64,000 nt of DNA from Alloascoidea africana (GCA_030581615.1 JAKTTT010000073.1:33531-97530); one strand, 5' to 3'; positions 1 through 10,172 are shown, numbered from the stretch's first letter. Notes: generated by a model not told the origin, from the letters alone. Numbers and translations are program-made.

Positions 1-3000
1 GCGAAACGTCCATCACCTATAGAAGATAGCAAGCATCGAGCAAGTAAACGGATGAGAGCACGAGCAGAAGATCAAAAACATTCCTTAGATATGATTGACT
101 TTCTGGAAAAGAAATCTTTCCTTGCTCAAATTAACTCGTTCCTTGGCATTATTGGCTGCAAAATGGAGAATATCATCAATACATTCTCTTCTAGTGATGA
201 ACCTCAAAGCCAGCAATATGTTATTGATTTTAAACATATTTTGATCACTTGGGACGATGAACATACCGAGGGTTTTGCAAAAGTTGGAGCATGGACGAAT
301 GGATCATCTCAGCCATTGATGGGTCTCTTGAACTCAGTTTCGCTGGCAGACCTAGAGTTTCGAAGGAAGGCTTCATTGGTTACCTGGAAAGTGAAAGAAT
401 TCATTAATAGGGTTAACTCATCTCCTGTACATTTCCATCAACTGCGGATGCTTTATTTGGAATATTTGATGACTGATGTTGACGGAAAATGTTCCATTTT
501 GGATGATGTATGGCCTGAGGAGCTAACATGTATTGTGAAGAGGTTTTTCAAAGTTTCCGAACCATTCTTTTTCAATTTTTGCAAAGATATGATTCTGAGC
601 AATGCTATTTATGGCCATGAGGTCTCTTTAAAATGGCTTGAATTTTGTGAATCTGCTTTTGAGTTATCTTTGGATTCGTACCTCAATTTGATTGAGGATA
701 ATTCAAATGCTACATCGGCATTAACAAGATCCAGTCAGATAGAATTCAACAATAGCAAGCAATTTGCTTTTGAACAAGTGACGAGATGGAGGACTCAAGT
801 AGCTGAACTTTTGAACATAGTCAAAGTTCGCTACAGTTGGTACCAGGAATCTCCAGTTTCAAAGACAGAGTTTCGAAACCGTTGGTGTGGTCTATTGTTT
901 GATCAGTTTAGTCAAACCACCACTCATGACTCTATAATAACAGAACTTGAGAATCTCAAAGAAAGTCTTGGTTATTGCAAAGAGTTTGAGCCCGTTTTAT
1001 TCTCGAATTTTTCAACTATACCAAAGTTGGATGATAAAGGTGTAGATACTCAAATTTCGAAATTGAAAGCTGCCTCAATTTTTTGCAAAGTTTTGGGAGA
1101 ATTGGAAGGTGTAGACCAAGACGAAATCCGAGAACGAATAATTTTATTGGAGGCCATACTTAGCCCCTCTTTTGACCGAGCTCTTCCTCCAGAGAATGAG
1201 TCTATTTCTCAATTTATCAGTACCTCGAGTATTGAATTCAAATTGAAACTATGGCGAATATTGCTTGAGTGTTATCTCGCAATAGATGAAACGCAACAGA
1301 GTTTAGTGGGCGCACTACAGATATTCAAGTTTTTGGCCAATAGCTTTACTTCAGTTGAGTTTCAAAATCAAACAACCACTCAAAGAGAGATGAGTATACT
1401 GAAATGTCTCCGCTATTATTCTGATTTGAGTCAGGATTTGCTTCATAATCTTCTAGAAAATCGGAAACTTTTAACAAAAATTTCAAAGCATGAAGTTAAA
1501 GAGGCACTTTCTAGTGTACTTTTCATAAGTCAATTGCTAACAACTTTTGATTTGTTTGAAGAAGCAGTTTTTAAAGGAGTGTTAAAATCATCAAGTCACC
1601 ATAGCCTTGAGCAGTCAAAGAGACAAATCAAAGACATGGTTGTAAGGACTTGGTCCCTGATATATTTATTCTTTGAAGCCTCGTTAGAGCCTGCAGAAAG
1701 GAAACCAGAGGTTATTAATGACTTTCTAAGTATTATTCATGAACACATTGGTTCTCTTGGCTATTGTTCCTATTCAGATGGGGTATTTCTGAAAATGGTG
1801 CAAGATGAGCTTTTAGCATTGGATTGGAAGGATTCGGAGAAAGATATTCTACAAGATTTGAATTGCAGGTTTGGAATTTCCATTTCAACCGACCGTTTTG
1901 TGCCTTATAACCACAAGACAACTACCAAAAAGTTGGACGAAAAGTCTGTATTACAACTGATTCCATTTATAAGCAAATTTGCCTTCTCCCAGAGGAAAAA
2001 AAGTGCAATGCTTGCCCCACAAAAGGCAGACTTGAAAGCGGCTTTAGATCAGTGTTATGAAGTTATTGGTCCACCTCCTGATAACGAGGAGGTTATTATC
2101 CGCAACTTGGGTATCATAGACTCGTATCTCGATTCCCTAATTACTTCAAGACATCTACGTGAAGCCTTTTCAGGGGTTTTGTCTCTTTCTCTGGATCAGA
2201 CTCAGTTGGAGTCGCAAATAGTGGCAGATTATGGATTGTATTATATTCAAGGCATGATATCATTATCATTGTTTCGAACAAGAAAAAGAACTACGCCTGG
2301 AAGAATCGATGAGCTTGAAAATGCAATCAAACTTTTCCGCTATGACATCATTTATAGTACAAACAGAATCGAAAGCTGGATTGGGCTGGGGCAATCGTAT
2401 TCATTGCTGGTTGAGGATGATATGATATGGAGTGCGGATAAGTTTAACTCTGATAGGAAGAAAGGAATCGCAATATATCAAAAAAAGGCATTACAGTGCT
2501 ATCTTATGGCAGCCAGTGCGCTTATTCGGAATCGCAAAAAGGATACAGAATTGTTTAATGCATTGTCGGAGTACTTATGGCCAATTTTTGGTAAAGAATT
2601 GTACAGCTCTGCTTTGAATCCAATGAACATGTTGTGCTACGAATTGCGACCAACAAAACTGTTTTGTGGACCAGATGGACTTTATGGACACAAAGTGAAA
2701 GGCGACGTGAAGAGAAAGCTGGTTCTGAATCTTACTATTTATATACAAAAGCTGGCAATTGAGCGGTTACCTAACGATTGGGCTAATAGTTATTGCCTTG
2801 CCTGTAGTATTTACAAAAACCAAGGCCCGCCGGAAGAAGTTGTCTCTTTATTAACAAAGGCAATTGAAGAAGTATCACACGAGAAGAGTGCTTCTCACTC
2901 GGATCCCATTTTTGAACCACACTACAAGCTTTGCTCAAAACTATACAAGTATGTTCAAAGGGGTCAGATTGGTAGTAAAGAAGCATTGACTTTTCTTGCG

Positions 3001-4173
3001 GGCACACCTTACTTTCAACAGGAAACTGAAATCGGAGATGATGAATACGAGGATGAGGAAGGATTTCAAAAGGCTTTAAAAGCAAAGTTTTTCAGCGCTT
3101 GTTTATCAACATTACAGAGAATAAAGACTGCGGACAAGAAGAAATGGCAACACCGACCTTCGTACCTGATTGCCAAGATTTTGGATGAAGTCTACAATGA
3201 TCCTGAGAAGGCGAAAGAAGAGCTGCTTACATTATTTTCATTAAAGTCTAGTTCCAAAAACGTTCTCACGATTTGGAAACCAGAGAATGAAAGACCCGGG
3301 AAGCATTTTGTCTATGTGTATGAATATATCAAGTTTCTGGTAATTCTGCTCAAGCGGACAGATGATCTTCCTCTCATGATGATGCTATTCAAGAAGTTAC
3401 GCCGGTCACAGTCTGCAGTGATCAATCATAGCGAACTATGGGAATTCACGTGTGATATTGCGTGCGACATGTTCCGATTACGGGCAGGACTGCCTAATAA
3501 TTTTACAGATATTATGCTTCCCAAACTGATTTACACCGAATTCAGAGCCGTATCTGAACGAATTCAGGCTTATTATGAGAGGATCCAGCCAGCCCTCGAC
3601 AAGGAAGGGCATCTTGCATTGTTATACGACGTTTCTGACTTGCGCAGGATCAACAACGGAATTGGAACCACGGCGCGTCTGGATGATATGTTTGTTGCGG
3701 TGTATCTCAAGTTTTACCTCACGTTTCTGGATGAAGAGCGAGATGAGGAAATGAACGATGATGATGGAAAAGATGGAAACACGCAACCATCATCATCAGC
3801 GGCGGCGGCGGCACACACTGGAGCAGACGGTAAGATCATACTACAGCCCACTCCGGCAAAAGGGCCCTCGACGCCTGGGAACGGAGCAGTAGATTCGCGA
3901 GTGTCCACGCCCGAATCGTCCACGTCCAACCACGGCGCCCCAGCTGCGCAGCCCTCGCCCGTGTCCAAAGTGAAGGTTGCGAAGCGAGATATTATCCCGC
4001 GAGCTACGATGATCCTAAAGCTGGTCACGCCGGCCATCCAGGCCGTACAGAAGGCGGCCGAGGGAGACAAGAGCGAGTCAGTCGGGCCCTTGGGACCTTC
4101 TCCCGACACCCCGGTGCAGCCGGACGTCGCCCAGCCGTCGGATGGCGTCCCGGACAGCGCCCCGGACGGCTGA
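1..4173 (+). CDS. HIR3: Hir3/Cabin1-family histone chaperone complex subunit, 5'-truncated by window
   Basis: The frame is open from base 1, so the true start lies outside the window; about 1,390 residues are visible. Hir3/Cabin1 is the large TPR-type scaffold of the HIR complex, which deposits H3-H4 outside S phase and represses histone genes. Family identification rests on the conserved C-terminal block at about 3137-3480, with the motif series KKWQHRPSYLIAKIL, then IWKPENERPGKHFVYVYEY, then LFKKLRR. The basic RASKRMRARAE stretch at the very start also fits the family. The middle is helical and TPR-like. The last ~150 codons (from about 3740) form a low-complexity Asp/Ala/Pro/Ser tail, GC-rich compared with the AT-rich body. 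I saw no intron. Recognition is by remembered family motifs, not by alignment. Confidence 0.88.
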   Translation, partial: AKRPSPIEDSKHRASKRMRARAEDQKHSLDMIDFLEKKSFLAQINSFLGIIGCKMENIINTFSSSDEPQSQQYVIDFKHILITWDDEHTEGFAKVGAWTNGSSQPLMGLLNSVSLADLEFRRKASLVTWKVKEFINRVNSSPVHFHQLRMLYLEYLMTDVDGKCSILDDVWPEELTCIVKRFFKVSEPFFFNFCKDMILSNAIYGHEVSLKWLEFCESAFELSLDSYLNLIEDNSNATSALTRSSQIEFNNSKQFAFEQVTRWRTQVAELLNIVKVRYSWYQESPVSKTEFRNRWCGLLFDQFSQTTTHDSIITELENLKESLGYCKEFEPVLFSNFSTIPKLDDKGVDTQISKLKAASIFCKVLGELEGVDQDEIRERIILLEAILSPSFDRALPPENESISQFISTSSIEFKLKLWRILLECYLAIDETQQSLVGALQIFKFLANSFTSVEFQNQTTTQREMSILKCLRYYSDLSQDLLHNLLENRKLLTKISKHEVKEALSSVLFISQLLTTFDLFEEAVFKGVLKSSSHHSLEQSKRQIKDMVVRTWSLIYLFFEASLEPAERKPEVINDFLSIIHEHIGSLGYCSYSDGVFLKMVQDELLALDWKDSEKDILQDLNCRFGISISTDRFVPYNHKTTTKKLDEKSVLQLIPFISKFAFSQRKKSAMLAPQKADLKAALDQCYEVIGPPPDNEEVIIRNLGIIDSYLDSLITSRHLREAFSGVLSLSLDQTQLESQIVADYGLYYIQGMISLSLFRTRKRTTPGRIDELENAIKLFRYDIIYSTNRIESWIGLGQSYSLLVEDDMIWSADKFNSDRKKGIAIYQKKALQCYLMAASALIRNRKKDTELFNALSEYLWPIFGKELYSSALNPMNMLCYELRPTKLFCGPDGLYGHKVKGDVKRKLVLNLTIYIQKLAIERLPNDWANSYCLACSIYKNQGPPEEVVSLLTKAIEEVSHEKSASHSDPIFEPHYKLCSKLYKYVQRGQIGSKEALTFLAGTPYFQQETEIGDDEYEDEEGFQKALKAKFFSACLSTLQRIKTADKKKWQHRPSYLIAKILDEVYNDPEKAKEELLTLFSLKSSSKNVLTIWKPENERPGKHFVYVYEYIKFLVILLKRTDDLPLMMMLFKKLRRSQSAVINHSELWEFTCDIACDMFRLRAGLPNNFTDIMLPKLIYTEFRAVSERIQAYYERIQPALDKEGHLALLYDVSDLRRINNGIGTTARLDDMFVAVYLKFYLTFLDEERDEEMNDDDGKDGNTQPSSSAAAAAHTGADGKIILQPTPAKGPSTPGNGAVDSRVSTPESSTSNHGAPAAQPSPVSKVKVAKRDIIPRATMILKLVTPAIQAVQKAAEGDKSESVGPLGPSPDTPVQPDVAQPSDGVPDSAPDG

Positions 4174-4578
4174 TGGCTGACACGCGGCTTAGTCATCGCA
4201 CGGGGTGCGCCCACCGCGCGGTGGGCACAAAGAGAGAGAGAAAGAGCGTGCCGTGCTCACGTGACGCGCACGCTGGCGGGCGGCGTGATTTGTGCATTTG
4301 CATTAGGTTTCGCTTTTCTCCCTCTCATCTCTTTTTGTCCAGTCTTCACGAGTGCTGTCCACGATCCATCTCCCGAGTGGCCTGTGTCTGTCAGCTCTGT
4401 TCTGTTCTGTTCTGTTCTGTCCGGCAGTGTTGCAACCGAGGAGTCGTCGCCTGCTCTCAAGCTTTCAGTGGCTACTCAGCTTTGCTGTTTTTTCCCCCTA
4501 GACTTGGATCTAGAGTCCTCTTTCACTAAGCCAGTTAATTTTTTTCTTTTTTTTTGTTGTTAGTGTTCACACACCCAG
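4174..4578. promoter_or_regulatory. HIR3-LDB19 intergenic region with palindrome, E-box and pentamer repeat
   Basis: This 405-bp spacer lies between two genes on the same strand and presumably carries the LDB19 promoter. It holds an 18-bp perfect palindrome (4209-4226), a TCACGTGA palindromic E-box (4257-4264), five tandem TCTGT units (4396-4420), and a T-rich stretch ending TTGTTAG just before the LDB19 start. The last could be a leader-intron acceptor, but I found no donor. Confidence 0.6.
4209..4226. repeat. 18-bp perfect inverted repeat
   Basis: GCCCACCGC is followed directly by its reverse complement GCGGTGGGC. It lies 36 bp after the HIR3 stop and 31 bp before a TCACGTGA site. It could be a dimeric-protein site or an RNA hairpin; the sequence alone does not decide. 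Confidence 0.85.
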
Positions 4579-6642
4579 ATGCATCTGTTTTCTCATCACT
4601 CGCATTCAAGGTCGTCTACCGCTGTGATCCATCCTTCGACACAGCGAACGCTGCCGGGCCCTTTCAAGCTATCGATAGACATAGAGTCTCCTCCTGCAAT
4701 CCTCTATGGCCCGCCAAACGAGAGTTCCGGTGCGCTGGTGTCTGGCCTGCTCGTTCTGAAGATTCCACAGAGCCAGAGCTCGGTTCCTTCAACCCCAATG
4801 ATGTCTCCAATTCATTCGGCTTCGGCTTCGGCTTCCACTCCCCGTGCGGCTGCATCGCCAAGTATGGCATTTTCAGATCCAGTCGGGCAAATTTTCGAGT
4901 CCGTGGCAGATTTTCCTCTTCAGAAAGTGACGCTAACACTAGTACAAAAGGTATCCTATCACAGACCTTTTGTGCCGTCCTCTTCGCAAATTGCAAACTG
5001 CCATAATTGCAACAATCTGACTGTGGAATTAGCTCGATGGGACGTTGTTACCCAACATACAATGCTGCCACGAGGGAGACATGCCTACCCTTTTTCTCAT
5101 TTACTCCCAGGTTCAATTCCCGCTACCTCTTCACTAGGGATAACCGGTACAAGTATCCGATACGAATTGCTTGCAGAAGCGAAAGGAGGTCCCAAAAATA
5201 CCGTCGTGAGTGTCAAGTTACCAGTCACCGTGACCCGGTCCATTTTGAAAGGTCCAGAGAGAAATGCGCTCCGTATATTCCCACCTACAGAAATTACCGC
5301 TACAGCTGTTTTACCAAACGTGATATACCCCAAATCCAGTTTTTCCATTGAGCTTCAACTGAACAACGTGGTTAGTGACTCGGACAGATGGCGAATGAGA
5401 AAGCTCACATGGCGAATCGACGAGCATATCAAAGTAAGAGCTCAAGCATGCAGTCGGCATCAACAAAAGCTGAAAGTTTTAGAAGACGCCGCCTATGAGA
5501 AAAAGGCTCGGTCGGGGAAATCAAAGCCAAAGTCCGGCACTCAAACCCCCCTGGGCTTTTCTCCAGTCGCTTCAACAACCTCTGCAACATCTATAGCCAG
5601 TAGTATGTCCGATTCAGCGCATGCTATTGCTAATGACAACAACAGGCATCCAGCGGACTTTTCCCCTGTTCCCGAGCCAGCGGCTCATTCTGCGGCAAAT
5701 TCTACTGCAAATTCTGCCGCAAATTCTACCACTGCCACACCCATGGCTGATTCTGCAGCAGAAAAGCCTGACAAGAGTTTATATCTAGAAGAAACTCGAA
5801 TTGTTGCCCATGGAGAAGTGAAAAGTGGATGGAAGAGTGATTTCACTGGCCGAGGAAAGATTGATCTGATAGGAGATCTCAATATCCTCAATACATCGAC
5901 AGGACCAAATAAACATATTACACATGTTTCCTCTTCACAACCTCTTCCGCGATCTAATCCAGCACACATGCACGCAAATTTATGCTGTGACATTGATGAT
6001 CCTACGCTGGGGATATCTGTTAAGCATGTTTTGGTCGTGGAGCTGATCATAGCTGAGGAAACTCTACAATCAAGAGCATCTCTAGGTCTCACTTCGAGTA
6101 CCAGCCAAGGCAGCGGATCGGCACCGAAAAAACGCGTGCAGCAGGGGCCTTCCAACAATGACCGACTTGCAGAGCTTTCTTCTATTTTTCAACAGCAACA
6201 GCAACAGCCTTCACCGTCGGTTATAAGTAAAGGAGAATCTTCCAGTAACGGTGGAGCGAATGGGCAAGGAGCATTGGTTGGAATTCCAACGGGTACGGCC
6301 AGGGTTTTACGAATGCAGTTTAAGCTAATAATGTCTGAAAGAAGCGGGCTCGGGATTGCTTGGGATGATGAAGTACCACCAACCTATAACGATGTCCAGG
6401 CTCTATCTCCTCCAGATTACGAGGTTGCAGTTGGAATGACTCCATCCATCTCACCGATGGGCTCCTGTGCCCCTTCACCTTCCTTCAATCTCGCGACTCC
6501 TGTTCAATCCAGAGTTCATGGACATTTGAACTCGACACCCGGTGTTTTCTACGGCATTGGTAATACTCCCATGACAGGACGTCCTAATACGATTGATAGT
6601 CAACTGGATCTAGAGGATGATTTCCAAGAGCTTAGAATTTAA
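4579..6642 (+). CDS. LDB19: Arrestin-related trafficking adaptor, Ldb19/Art1-like
   Basis: This 687-residue protein resembles Ldb19/Art1, an alpha-arrestin that recruits the Rsp5 ubiquitin ligase to plasma-membrane transporters for endocytosis. An N-terminal arrestin-like half (about residues 10-300) includes a block near 5300-5460 around RMRKLTWRIDEHIKV, typical of Ldb19. Ser/Ala/Asn-rich linkers interrupt the fold at about 5500-5760. A second arrestin-like part follows, and near the C-terminus lie two PY motifs, PPTY and PPDY (about 6375-6420), the expected Rsp5 WW-domain ligands. Low-complexity runs include an SASASAS repeat near 4825 and an NSAANSTANS-type repeat near 5700. The ATG at 4579 follows a T-rich leader. 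An LDB19 rather than other ART assignment is likely but not proven. Confidence 0.8.
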   Translation: MHLFSHHSHSRSSTAVIHPSTQRTLPGPFKLSIDIESPPAILYGPPNESSGALVSGLLVLKIPQSQSSVPSTPMMSPIHSASASASTPRAAASPSMAFSDPVGQIFESVADFPLQKVTLTLVQKVSYHRPFVPSSSQIANCHNCNNLTVELARWDVVTQHTMLPRGRHAYPFSHLLPGSIPATSSLGITGTSIRYELLAEAKGGPKNTVVSVKLPVTVTRSILKGPERNALRIFPPTEITATAVLPNVIYPKSSFSIELQLNNVVSDSDRWRMRKLTWRIDEHIKVRAQACSRHQQKLKVLEDAAYEKKARSGKSKPKSGTQTPLGFSPVASTTSATSIASSMSDSAHAIANDNNRHPADFSPVPEPAAHSAANSTANSAANSTTATPMADSAAEKPDKSLYLEETRIVAHGEVKSGWKSDFTGRGKIDLIGDLNILNTSTGPNKHITHVSSSQPLPRSNPAHMHANLCCDIDDPTLGISVKHVLVVELIIAEETLQSRASLGLTSSTSQGSGSAPKKRVQQGPSNNDRLAELSSIFQQQQQQPSPSVISKGESSSNGGANGQGALVGIPTGTARVLRMQFKLIMSERSGLGIAWDDEVPPTYNDVQALSPPDYEVAVGMTPSISPMGSCAPSPSFNLATPVQSRVHGHLNSTPGVFYGIGNTPMTGRPNTIDSQLDLEDDFQELRI

Positions 6643-6952
6643 TGATTATTAGACGATTCTTTCTTTTTTTTTGTTTAGTATTTTTGCTTTTTACGTTTTT
6701 ATAAATTATAGCAGTTTAGTGTGGTTTTGACCTTTTTTATGTGACTACAATAAAGAATATACGATAAGCCTTAGGGAAAATGTTCATAATGCTTACAGTA
6801 TTCATCAGCTTTTTATTACTTTTTTCTCTTTTATTTTATAGATTTGACACAAAGGTATGGACTGGTTGGAGAGACGGTCTGTGATTCGGGAGCTATTCCC
6901 ATTTAGACGGGTTTTTTTGATCGATAATTTGGTTATGAATCATCAAAAAGTT
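6643..6952. other. Convergent 3' spacer between LDB19 and SUS1
   Basis: A 310-bp AT-rich spacer between convergent genes, with T-rich and AATAAA-like polyadenylation-type sequence. I see nothing else in it. Confidence 0.5.
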
Positions 6953-7479
6953 TCATTTCCGTGTTATGGTTTCATCCAAAAATTGTTTGATCATTTTCAG
7001 AGTTTCCAGCTTCACTTCATCAGGGACCATTGCTAAAGCAATCACCATAAATGGTTAGTGTTGGTTCATCATATATCGTCTCTTTCTCAGGAAAAAAGTA
7101 TTATATACCCAGTGCTCTTGGTTCGATCTTTCGTGATGTTTTCAAAAAGTTTGGTTCTTCTTCATCGATAACTTGGTCTATTATAGACATGTGTTAGATT
7201 ATTATCACAAAAAAAAACGGGGGGAGAGGGAGGCGGGAAACTTAAAGAATGTGTGAACTCACTTGTTGCCAGTTCTCTAACTTCATCATACCAGCCTGTT
7301 TCTTGAAGTCGTTTTCTCAAAAAGCTAGATACTCTTTACCAAAAGTTTTGGGGTTAGTTATGGAATCATCATAAACCAGAATCAGAAAATAATACAAACC
7401 GGTCATATTCGCCTGATTCTATCAGTCGCTCATGGATGCTTGCTTTCAGTTCTGCTTCATCTGTATCTGAAGCCGCCAT
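6953..7479 (-). CDS. SUS1: Sus1/ENY2, SAGA DUB-module and TREX-2 subunit (four exons)
   Basis: This gene is visible only after splicing. On the minus strand the exons are 7479-7400, 7333-7263, 7177-7109 and 7032-6953, totalling 300 nt and encoding 99 residues. All three introns have GT..AG ends (donors GTTTGT, GTGAGT, GTATAT) and CTAAC branch sites. The spliced protein keeps Sus1 landmarks: LIESGEYDR, RLQETGWYDEV, the EPRALAMVPDEV region and a C-terminal IKQFLDE helix. Sus1 couples SAGA histone H2B deubiquitination to mRNA export through TREX-2 at nuclear pores. S. cerevisiae SUS1 is itself a rare two-intron gene with regulated splicing, so this three-intron form is of interest. It is divergent from YSA1 with only 128 bp between start codons. 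Confidence 0.93.
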
Positions 7480-7607
7480 GCTGCTTGTGACAACGGAGAT
7501 GGAGCTGATGAAGATGGTGATGAGAGGTGTAGAGTGGTTAGCCCAAGGCCTGTGTTTGTGTTACGAGGATAGTAGTCCTAACGATCAACCACTGGTTAAA
7601 AAAAAAA

Positions 7608-8558
7608 ATGGTGAATCTATTCGATGCAAAATTGTTAAAGACCGAGCCATTGGTAAGAATAGATGGTTCTCAAGGGATTTTGGATGTTTAATTGATCAAT
7701 CATATTGACACGTTGTATATAAGGAATCGTCTGAAGCTCGATGGGTCCAGGCAAGTACTCGGAGCTTAAAATAGGAGATCAAAGACAAGTGACTAATTGG
7801 TTAGGAGAGTCTATAGCTGGAGAAAATCCATTATCTTGATCCTGAAGGACAAGGTGAGCATATGATTTGTATCCTAATCGGTCTATGTATCTAACACACA
7901 AGAAAGAGCGAACTTGGGAATTCGGCTCCAGAAAGACAAGAGTCGAGGGGAAAGAGGTAGACGGAGTTGGTGTACTTGCAATTCTGGAGAAACCTAATGA
8001 AGGACCCGAAATTGTCCTCCAGAAACAATACCGTGCTCCTATCAATGCTGTCTGTATTGAAATTCCAGCAGGTCTGTTGGATCCTAACGAGACCCTCGAG
8101 ACATGTGCGGAACGAGAACTGTTGGAGGAGACTGGTTACGTGGGGAAGGCGATCCGCAAGAGTCCTGCCATTTTCAACGATCCAGGTATGTTCCACAGAG
8201 AGAAAAAAGAGTCTTTACTTGTGAATGATCTTTCTGTTAACTGTCAATGTGTACGTTTTAGGCTTTTGCAATACCAACTTGTCTCTGGTCACTGTAAAGA
8301 TCGACCTTGAGGATCCAAGAAACCAAAACCCTGTGCCAAAGTTGGAACCAGAAGAGTTCATAGAGACGTTCACAGGTGAGTAGTGAAGTCTGTTTGTTTC
8401 GATAATGGCTCTTATCTAAACACAATTCCTGTATTTTAGTACCGTTGAAGGAGCTTCCCGAGAAACTGGCTGAGCTGGCTGAAGAAGGATACAAGCTAGA
8501 CGCCCGTGTACAAAACATTGCGGCTGGAATTGAGATATCCAGACAATACTTGGTTTGA
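7608..8558 (+). CDS. YSA1: ADP-ribose pyrophosphatase, Nudix family, Ysa1/NUDT5-like (six exons)
   Basis: The exons 7608-7652, 7724-7750, 7817-7853, 7907-8185, 8262-8375 and 8440-8558 sum to 621 nt, encoding 206 residues with every junction in frame. The product hydrolyses ADP-ribose to AMP and ribose 5-phosphate. The Nudix box is complete: GLLDPNETLETCAERELLEE followed by TGY matches GX5EX7REUXEEXGU. Upstream, SSEARWVQLEKIHYLDPEG and RTWEF align with the N-terminal dimerisation region of NUDT5/Ysa1. Intron 2 (7751-7816) has a GC donor, GCAAGT; the others begin GTAAGA, GTGAGC, GTATGT and GTGAGT. The ATG at 7608 gives MVNLFDAKLLKTEPL, fitting the family N-terminus. Exon 2 is only 27 nt. Confidence 0.92.
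7751..7816 (+). other. GC-AG intron in YSA1
   Basis: The intron starts GCAAGT, ends CTATAG and has a TGACTAAT branch-like site 17-25 nt before the acceptor. Removing exactly this interval joins ARWVQ to LEKIHYLDP, which matches the Ysa1/NUDT5 family. No GT donor preserves both frame and homology. Confidence 0.85.
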
Positions 8559-8646
8559 GTATACATGATATAGAGAAAATATCAGATTTTGTTTAGCTCA
8601 CTTTTGGGGAAAGTTGGTGGTACTGTGTAGAAAGCGTAGTTTAGAC

Positions 8647-10172
8647 ATGGTACAAAAATACATGCAAGACGTGTTTTCTCACCTACAGTCCCATTCTATC
8701 ATCTCCCAACGGCAAATGGAAAAAACACGCGGTCCGGCAATAGTAGGAATAACAAGTGGCAAGTTTATTTCCAAGATCTGTGATGGTCTTCCTGCCAATG
8801 AAGGCCGTGCGAGTCTCGTTAGTTCCCTCATCGAGGCCTTTGAGTTGAAAGAGCAATGTGTAAACATCCCAGTGAAACCCGCTCTTCTACAGGAACTTAC
8901 AACGTTCCATGATCCTCAGTTTGCACGATATTTGTTGAGAAGAAGGTCCGAAGAGGAGGAGGAGAGGGATTATGAGGAGGAAATGGAAGAAGAAGGAGAG
9001 GATAGTGCGAAAATCAGGAGTGTGCTGAAACGGTTGAAAGATATGGATGAACAAATTTCAGATAGTGAGCTCTCCGATGAACAAGAGTATAATGTATCAA
9101 GCGATACTGAATCTGAATCAGAATCGGATTTGGAAAATAAACGTAAGAAGCAGGAAAAATCGCGGGCTCTACCATCACAAAGATTAGATGAAAAATACGG
9201 TCTACAGTATGACTGTCCCGTTTTCACCCACCTGAGCACATACGTGAGATTGGTCTGCGGAGCTACACTTTCGTGTGCAAAATTTCTCAGTAAACAATAT
9301 CAAGAGCAAGAACAAGAGCAACAAGAGGGGAATCGAAGGAATCTCGTTGCAATTAATTGGAATGGCGGGAGACATCATGCTAGAAAATCCAAATGTTCTG
9401 GGTTTTGCTACGCGAATGATATTGTGCTAGGGATACTCGAGTGAGTAAATATGGTCAAATCCTATATGAAAAAAGAAAACTAACGGAACGAGGGATTTTA
9501 AAAAGGCTTCGCAAGACGTTTAACAAAGTGATGTATATCGACCTAGATCTTCATCATGGGGATGGCGTAGAGAGCGCTTTCCAATTCTCAGACAAGGTTC
9601 TCACTATATCTGTGCACCGCTACGATGTTGGATTCTACCCGGGCACAGGAAAGCTAACTGATAGAGGAAAAGGGCGAGGTCTGAATGAAACCATTAATGT
9701 GCCGACGAAAAGAGGCTTCAACGATAAAGACCTCGAGCTTGTGTACGACAAAGTGCTGAAACCTCAATTTGCCCGGTTCAATCCCGACGCGATCGTCGTT
9801 CAATGTGGAGCAGACGGTCTGACGGGCGATGAACATTGCGAGTGGAATCTTTCAATACAGGCCTTTGGCCAAACCGTGTCACGAATATCCCGCTGGGGCA
9901 GGCCTACGCTGCTACTTGGAGGCGGCGGCTACAACCACACGGAGGTCGCCAAGTGCTGGACCTTCACCACGGCGCTAGTCTCAGGGCTCGACGTCGGCCC
10001 CGGCGGTGACAGCGAAGCAAGTCCGGACTGGCAGACGATTCCCGACCACGCCTTTTTCGAAGAATACAAGAAGGACGCTTTTTGCTTCTGGAGCCAGAGT
10101 CCCAGCCGCATGCCTGACGAGAATCACGTGCACCTCGAGAACATGCTCGCCCAGATCAGTGCGCGCTACTAG
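8647..10172 (+). CDS. HOS1: Class I histone deacetylase, Hos1/HDAC8-like (two exons)
   Basis: The exons 8647-9440 and 9506-10172 encode 486 residues; the intron 9441-9505 has GTGAGT, ACTAAC and AAG. Catalytic and metal ligands of Zn-dependent deacetylases are all present: GGRHHA (tandem His), DLDLHHGDG (Asp and His), CGADGLTGD (Asp) and the catalytic Tyr in GGGGYN. Hos1 is a class I enzyme; in yeast its known target is acetyl-Smc3 of cohesin. Between the N-terminal part and the QYDCP segment lies an unusual ~75-residue Glu/Asp/Ser-rich insert (about 8940-9170). The frame upstream of 8647 is open but lacks an ATG, so this start is chosen. The gene begins 88 bp after YSA1 on the same strand. 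Confidence 0.9.
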
